Assembly (NCBI GenBank): GCA_011321985.1
Contig: DROB01000060.1
Span: 1-10,666 of the forward strand
Origin: Gammaproteobacteria bacterium
Lineage (GTDB): Bacteria; Pseudomonadota; Gammaproteobacteria; SZUA-229
Direction of reading: 5' to 3'
Length of the DNA stretch: 10,666 nucleotides
This document shows, one piece after another, positions 6,389-10,666 of the stretch. Within the stretch, counting starts at the first letter, position 1. Each line of letters starts with the position of its first letter. The translations under genes and the position numbers were made by a program. Below the pieces are notes generated by a model that saw only the letters and a program-made list of their open reading frames with translations, had not been told where the DNA came from and searched no databases.

Positions 6389-7549
6389 TCAAAGTTTATC
6401 TAACTGCCGCTCGAAGACCCGGTAGCGTTTGTAGCCTCGACCATCAATCGATTCGATAATGTTACGCATTCCAGCATTGTCTTCCAGTATCCAGGACAGC
6501 TCGATCTGCTTTGCACCACGACTGTGAAGTTGCTCCCTTACCGCATCGATAATCAGGAATGCGAGTCCGGGGCCGAGGCGGGTGTTCTGGAATTTACGCC
6601 TGACACCCATCAGTGGCACCCTGGCAGTGCTGGGGAACCGTACTTTGAGTCGCCATAGGAGCTTAAGCCAGCCAAATGGGAGCAGGCGACCATTGAGTCC
6701 ACGTATCACTTCATTGATGTTTGGCAAAGCTACGATGAAGGCGGCAGCCTCGCCATCGACTTCAGCAATCTGTATCAGTTCGGCAGGAATGAGGTAGCGA
6801 AGGTTCTGCCCCAGCTCGTGAAATTCGGCCGTGGTGAAAGGGACAAAACCCCAGTTTTCCTCCCAGGCATCATTGAATATATCACGTAACAGGGCGATCT
6901 CTTCATCAAAGCACTTCAGATTAATCGGTCGTACGTGTACGCGATGTGCGGATTTGGATATCAGCCGCTGCATGATGGGCGGGGCATCAAAATTGGGCGC
7001 GATGATATAGGCCAGTGTGTCCACAGCCTTCTGGTATCCGCATTGTTCGATATGTTTACGATAATATGGCAGGGCGTGTCCCATCATGAACACGGGCGGT
7101 GTCTCAAAGCCGTCGATCAGCAGCCCCATTTCTTCGTTGATCGAGAGATTGAAAGGGCCGCGTACGCGCCGTATGCCCTGATCGTATAGCCATTGTTCAG
7201 CGGTCTCAATTAGTGCGGCAAAGGTTTCTTCCTGGTCTTCGGCATCGAGCATGCCAAAGAAACCGGTCGCATCGTCATACCGTTCCAGATGCAGGTCATC
7301 TATCTGAGCACTGATACGTCCGACGGGCTGATCTCCGCGCCAGGCAATCCATGCCTGCCATCGTGCGTGCTGAAAATACGGATTGTCCTTAGCGGAAAGA
7401 TGCATGCGCCGCTCGAGTAACAGAGGGGAAACCCAGGCCGGGTCAGCCTTAAAGATTTTTTCAGGAAGACGGATAAACTGGTTCAGATCTGTTTTTCCGG
7501 TAACGGGCGTTATGCGCAGTGAAGAGGACTGGTTTGAGATGGTGTTCAT
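6389..7549 (-). CDS. Bacterial ceramide synthase-like acyltransferase (bCerS/YghO family, GNAT fold)
   Basis: A 386-residue protein without membrane segments. The N-terminal half has DPAWVSPLLLERRMHLSA (36-53), QPVGRISAQID (74-84) and the family core INEEMGLLIDGFETPPVFMM (137-156) followed by HALPYY (158-163). The C-terminal half has WEENWGFVPFT (229-239) and a GNAT-like end, LGPGLAFLIID (325-335) and ELSWILEDNAGMRNIIE (350-366) before GYKRYRVFER. This architecture is the family often annotated 'N-acetyltransferase' or YghO, to which Caulobacter bCerS belongs. bCerS transfers an acyl chain to the amine of the sphingoid base 3-ketosphinganine. The assignment is strengthened by the divergent acyl-AMP ligase and CerR-like genes. 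Other acyl acceptors are possible, as the family is wider than ceramide makers. A 46-codon ORF overlaps its start by ATGA. Confidence 0.8.
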   Translation of the reverse strand: MNTISNQSSSLRITPVTGKTDLNQFIRLPEKIFKADPAWVSPLLLERRMHLSAKDNPYFQHARWQAWIAWRGDQPVGRISAQIDDLHLERYDDATGFFGMLDAEDQEETFAALIETAEQWLYDQGIRRVRGPFNLSINEEMGLLIDGFETPPVFMMGHALPYYRKHIEQCGYQKAVDTLAYIIAPNFDAPPIMQRLISKSAHRVHVRPINLKCFDEEIALLRDIFNDAWEENWGFVPFTTAEFHELGQNLRYLIPAELIQIAEVDGEAAAFIVALPNINEVIRGLNGRLLPFGWLKLLWRLKVRFPSTARVPLMGVRRKFQNTRLGPGLAFLIIDAVREQLHSRGAKQIELSWILEDNAGMRNIIESIDGRGYKRYRVFERQLDKL

Positions 7550-7686
7550 AGCGACAGGTCACCGTGAGATGGGAACGTGGGGCTGATCTCGTTGGTCAGC
7601 AGTGGTTGAACTTGTTGTGGATCAACGAGTCTACACAGTACTTTAGGCCTCTTTATGGATATATCTGAAGCACAGGATTTTTTCAT
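7546..7686 (-). CDS. Putative 46-residue ORF overlapping the bCerS-like start
   Basis: On the - strand an ATG at 7686 opens a 46-codon frame (MKKSCASDISIKRPKVLCRL at the N-terminus) whose TGA (7548-7546) overlaps the ATG of the bCerS-like gene (7549) as ATGA. GGGG lies 5 nt before the ATG and may act as a weak Shine-Dalgarno. The downstream gene has no strong Shine-Dalgarno of its own (GGTGA about 12 nt away), so translational coupling is plausible. No family is recognised; there is no membrane segment. An inverted repeat CTCGTTG/CAACGAG (7588-7594, 7623-7629) lies inside it. It may be a leader peptide or a chance frame. Confidence 0.3.
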   Translation of the reverse strand: MKKSCASDISIKRPKVLCRLVDPQQVQPLLTNEISPTFPSHGDLSL

Positions 7687-8018
7687 TGATACCCCAGAGA
7701 AATTGGTTTCGAAATACTGAGAGGAGGCCGCTCAGGTTGCTCGCTGGCGTGGCATTATATATTAAACTATATGGAAGTACATTATTGAGCGAGCCGAGAA
7801 ACGGCAAATTTAAGAAAAGTATCTGCGGGACTCACTATCAATATAGCCATGTATGGACTATATATAGGGAATACTGGAGCAATTTTCGGCCAATTTAGGC
7901 TTTTATCGTGGTATGGTAGCGGAAATGTTGTGGAGTTTGCGTATACTGTCTTGTAGGGTTATAGGATATGCGGTTATAATCCGGGGCTATTTTTTTATGA
8001 TGATCCAATATTGATTCG
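7687..8018. promoter_or_regulatory. Divergent promoter region of the ceramide locus
   Basis: A/T-rich gap between two divergent units. The best + strand promoter is TTGTAG (7951-7956), an 18-nt spacer and a perfect TATAAT (7975-7980), which would start transcription about 30 nt before the ligase ATG at 8019. A weaker pair is TTGCTC (7737-7742) with TATTAA (7760-7765), 17 nt apart. AGGAGG (7722-7727) precedes a TTG-started 53-codon frame (7737-7898) with no recognised product. I could not pick a convincing - strand promoter. Confidence 0.5.
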
Positions 8019-9824
8019 ATGGCAAGTACTAAACCTACTACTCTGTTGCCAACTCCGACTATAAATTCACTGCCTCTGCGCCGTGCTGATTTTGCAACAC
8101 TGGCCGATGCACTGGATTATGCGGCCAAAGGAGAAACGGGCGCAAATTTTTATCCTGGTAGAGGTCTACTCAAGACGGTACTGCCATATCGTGTCCTCCG
8201 GCAGCGGGCGATAACACTTGCCCGACGTATGCTTTCCCTTCCTGTAGAAAGAGGGGCAAGGGTCGCGATGGTTGCGGAGACCAGTCCAGATTTCCTTTGT
8301 TTCTTTTTTGCCTGCCAATATGCAGGGCTGGTGCCTGTAGCTTTGCCAGCTGTGGTCAACATAGGTGGGCACGAAGCTTACGTAAGTCGTTTACGTGGGC
8401 TGCTGCAGGGTTGTGGTGCATCTATAGCGATGGCTTCGAGCCAGTTATTCTCTTTTTTGAATGAAGCGGCTGAAGGCATTGGTCTGACTTTTTTGGGAAC
8501 ACCTGCCGAATTCGACGGATTGCCGGAAACGGATATCGAGTTACAGCATAGTGGCCCTACCGAAATAGCTTATCTGCAATATACATCAGGTAGTACCGGC
8601 TTTCCCCGGGGTGTGGTGATCACGCAGCAGGCAGTGATCGCTAACCTGGTCGCCACAGTCAACCACGGTCTCGATATGCAGGAGGATGATCGCTGTATGT
8701 CGTGGCTGCCGTTCTATCATGATATGGGGCTCGTCGGTGGCTTGCTGGCTATCGTAGCGACACAACGTTCGATCGATTATCTCGATACCCGTGATTTTGC
8801 CATGCGCCCGCGCCGCTGGCTGGAATTGATGTCCAGTTCACGGGCCAGTATCGCATTCAGTCCACCGTTCGGTTATGCCCTGTGTACGCGTCGGGTTCGT
8901 CCTGAGGATGTCGCGCAGTACGATTTAAGTGCCTGGCGCATAGCGGGTATCGGTGCCGAACCTATCCGCCCCGAATTAACGGAACGTTTTGCTGCATTGC
9001 TGGCACCTGCCGGTTTTGATTCTCGTGCTTTCGTTCCGAGTTATGGCATGGCGGAAAACTCATTGGCTATCAGTTTCTCTCCTCGGTGGCAAGGTGTCGT
9101 CGTCGACTGGATCGACGCAGATGAGCTGGCGGAAAACATGCGAGCAAAACCGGTCGAAAAAGGAACGGGTAACGGATTTGTGAGGTGCGGTGGAGCACTG
9201 CCCGAGCATGAGATCGCTATTTTTGATGACGATGGAAATACGCTACCCGACCTTCATGTAGGCAGGATAAGGCTGCGTGGTCCAAGTGTTATGTCAGGAT
9301 ATTTTGAGTTGCCTGAACAGACCGAACGCGTACTGTTGCCGGACGGCTGGCTGGACACCGGTGATCTGGGATATCTGATCGAGGGCAGCGTCGTCGTTAC
9401 CGGGCGGCATAAAGATATGCTGATCATAAACGGTCGCAATATCTGGCCACAGGATATCGAACACATCGTGGAACGTCAGCCTGAATTGCGTGCTCTGGAT
9501 GCATCAGCGTTTAGTATACCCGGTCCTGATAGCGTGGAGATAGCGGTGGTAGTGGTGCAATGTAACATCAATGAATCTACTCAGGAACAACTCCTTACTC
9601 AGCGGTTGCACCGGGAGATCCATGAAGAGCTGGGTATAGATTGTCTGATCGAACTGGTACCACGGCATACGTTACCACGTACGTCTTCGGGTAAGTTATC
9701 GAGGTCAGCGACACGAGAAGGTTACCTGTGTAGACAGAAAGAAAAGAAAAGCCGTGCTGAAGCAGAAGATTTTTCTGAGGAAGAACTCGTTTCTCTATCG
9801 ACAAAGGTATCAGCAAATAGTTGA
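8019..9824 (+). CDS. Fatty acyl-AMP ligase / acyl-ACP synthetase of the ceramide locus
   Basis: A 601-residue ANL-superfamily adenylating enzyme that would activate a fatty acid with ATP and pass it to an acyl carrier protein. Motifs in order: YTSGSTGFPRG (188-198, ATP loop), WLPFYHDMGLVGGLL (229-243, typical of FAAL-type enzymes), SYGMAENSLA (341-350), GWLDTGDLGY (443-452), GRHKDMLIINGRNIWPQDIE (462-481) and the C-terminal catalytic lysine motif PRTSSGKLSR (553-562, K559). The FAAL-like signature favours acyl-AMP/ACP over CoA chemistry. In Caulobacter a comparable enzyme next to spt and cerR was named AasR, which is the proposed role here. The N-terminal 18 residues and the Lys/Glu-rich tail (about 571-601) are poorly conserved in appearance. 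No clear Shine-Dalgarno precedes ATG 8019. The TGA overlaps the next gene's ATG (TGATG, 9822-9826), implying coupled translation. Confidence 0.9.
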   Translation: MASTKPTTLLPTPTINSLPLRRADFATLADALDYAAKGETGANFYPGRGLLKTVLPYRVLRQRAITLARRMLSLPVERGARVAMVAETSPDFLCFFFACQYAGLVPVALPAVVNIGGHEAYVSRLRGLLQGCGASIAMASSQLFSFLNEAAEGIGLTFLGTPAEFDGLPETDIELQHSGPTEIAYLQYTSGSTGFPRGVVITQQAVIANLVATVNHGLDMQEDDRCMSWLPFYHDMGLVGGLLAIVATQRSIDYLDTRDFAMRPRRWLELMSSSRASIAFSPPFGYALCTRRVRPEDVAQYDLSAWRIAGIGAEPIRPELTERFAALLAPAGFDSRAFVPSYGMAENSLAISFSPRWQGVVVDWIDADELAENMRAKPVEKGTGNGFVRCGGALPEHEIAIFDDDGNTLPDLHVGRIRLRGPSVMSGYFELPEQTERVLLPDGWLDTGDLGYLIEGSVVVTGRHKDMLIINGRNIWPQDIEHIVERQPELRALDASAFSIPGPDSVEIAVVVVQCNINESTQEQLLTQRLHREIHEELGIDCLIELVPRHTLPRTSSGKLSRSATREGYLCRQKEKKSRAEAEDFSEEELVSLSTKVSANS

Positions 9825-10666
9825 TGGGAAAGACAGCGGAGACAACGAACTCTTTGGTCGATCTCAAGATTTCACCCCCGAGTGCGAATGCGGAGTTAGC
9901 CCTGACCGGAGCAACAGGGTTTATCGGTACAGCGCTGCTATCGCATCTGACGGCTGCGGGCTGGCGTGTGCGTGCCCTGTACCGCCCCAGAAAAGGACGA
10001 GTTCTGCCAAAGATACCCGGGGTGGAATGGTTCGCGGGCAATCTCAACGATGATGCTGTAATAAATACCCTGGTTAAAGATGTTCATGCCGTGATCCATT
10101 GCGCCGGAGCGGTACGTGGTGCCAGTCGCGCTGATTTTGATCGAGTGAATGAGGAAGGTGCCTTGCGTCTCTCGATGGCTGCAGCGCAACAGACCAATAT
10201 GCCGCGTTTTCTGTTAATATCATCGCTGGCGGCGCGTGCGCCGGAGTTATCTCATTACGCTGGCAGTAAATGGCGGGGTGAGTGTGCCATTAAAACGGTA
10301 TCAGAAGATCTGCGCTGGACCGTGTTGCGTCCCCCTGCTGTATTTGGTCCCGGTGACCGGGAGTTGTTGCCGTTATTTCGTAGTATGGCGAAGGGTTTTG
10401 CACCGTTACCGGCGGGTGCAAAAGGCCGATTTTCTATGATTTATGTTGATGATCTGGCTGCCGCAGTAGTGCACTGGTTAGCTGCTGATGCAGGTTATGG
10501 CCAGACTATGGAACTGGATGACGGTTTTGCCGGGGGCTATGACTGGGACACGGTACTGGATATCGGTGGACGTGTATTGCGTAATGGTGCATCTGTACGT
10601 CGCATCCCGATTCCGGTATCTGTATTAAAATTTGCGGCGTTTACGAATCTGGGTGCATCCCGATTA
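9824..10666 (+). CDS. NAD(P)-dependent epimerase/dehydratase, CerR-like (partial, 3' end outside window)
   Basis: An extended short-chain dehydrogenase, 281 codons visible and still open at the window end. The Rossmann nucleotide loop TGATGFIG is at 28-35; HCAGAVRGAS (92-101) follows, then the catalytic Ser in LISSLAARAPELSHYAGSK with S134, Y145 and K149 (the Y-x-x-x-K pair). WTVLRPPAVFGPGDRELLPLF (165-185) and the IYVDDLA stretch (206-212) complete the family pattern. SSLAAR...YxxSK...RPPAxxGPGDRExL is what I associate with CerR, which reduces the keto group of the oxidised ceramide in Caulobacter. The start at 9824 is set by the TGATG overlap with the ligase stop. The first 23 residues precede the Rossmann fold and are unusual. 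Related SDRs such as sugar epimerases are the alternative, made unlikely by the neighbours. Confidence 0.85.
   Translation, partial: MGKTAETTNSLVDLKISPPSANAELALTGATGFIGTALLSHLTAAGWRVRALYRPRKGRVLPKIPGVEWFAGNLNDDAVINTLVKDVHAVIHCAGAVRGASRADFDRVNEEGALRLSMAAAQQTNMPRFLLISSLAARAPELSHYAGSKWRGECAIKTVSEDLRWTVLRPPAVFGPGDRELLPLFRSMAKGFAPLPAGAKGRFSMIYVDDLAAAVVHWLAADAGYGQTMELDDGFAGGYDWDTVLDIGGRVLRNGASVRRIPIPVSVLKFAAFTNLGASRL

Noticed and set aside
7588..7629. Inverted repeat CTCGTTG/CAACGAG upstream of the bCerS-like gene
   Set aside because: 7-bp arms with about 28 nt between them can arise by chance; no promoter could be placed against it.
7737..7898. 53-codon TTG-started frame with AGGAGG 9 nt upstream
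   Set aside because: Good Shine-Dalgarno, but a rare start codon, no recognisable protein features, and a location in an A/T-rich promoter region; kept only as a note in the regulatory-region entry.
1..10666. CRISPR array, tRNA, rRNA or complete insertion sequence
   Set aside because: No regularly spaced repeats, cloverleaf-like sequence, rRNA sequence or intact transposase with terminal repeats was seen.

Overview
The window looks like a gammaproteobacterial chromosome segment of moderate GC. The evidence is an Uup-type ABC-F ATPase, a standard PrmA methyltransferase, and a bacterial ceramide-synthesis module of the kind known from Caulobacter and found scattered in other proteobacteria. 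No genus can be assigned from the sequence alone.

Layout: (1) 1-256, the last 59 codons of a membrane protein and a strong intrinsic terminator. (2) 257-3231, uup and a secreted FecR-domain protein on the + strand. Each is preceded by a copy of the same stem-loop (21 nt identical), which supplies the Shine-Dalgarno of a tiny ORF whose stop codon overlaps the start of the real gene. (3) 3232-4845, an accessory patch: a stretch with no convincing gene, an operator-like repeat cluster, a class II Fic AMPylator with a C-terminal winged helix, and a decayed C-terminal fragment of a REP-associated (IS200-like) tyrosine transposase. (4) 4846-6360, prmA (- strand) divergent from a small TPR-like protein gene. 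(5) 6389-10666, a divergent locus: on the - strand a GNAT-fold protein of the bacterial ceramide synthase (bCerS/YghO-like) family; on the + strand a fatty acyl-AMP ligase whose TGA overlaps (TGATG) the start of a CerR-like NAD(P)-dependent epimerase/dehydratase, which runs off the window end.

How the genes work together (inference from the Caulobacter pathway): the ligase would activate a fatty acid and load it on an acyl carrier protein; serine palmitoyltransferase would condense it with serine; bCerS would N-acylate the product; CerR would reduce the ketone. The carrier protein and serine palmitoyltransferase genes are not in the window and are expected just past position 10666.

Most novel signals: the duplicated stem-loop plus leader-ORF element before uup and fecR, and the divergent ceramide locus with its own 46-codon ORF overlapping the bCerS start.
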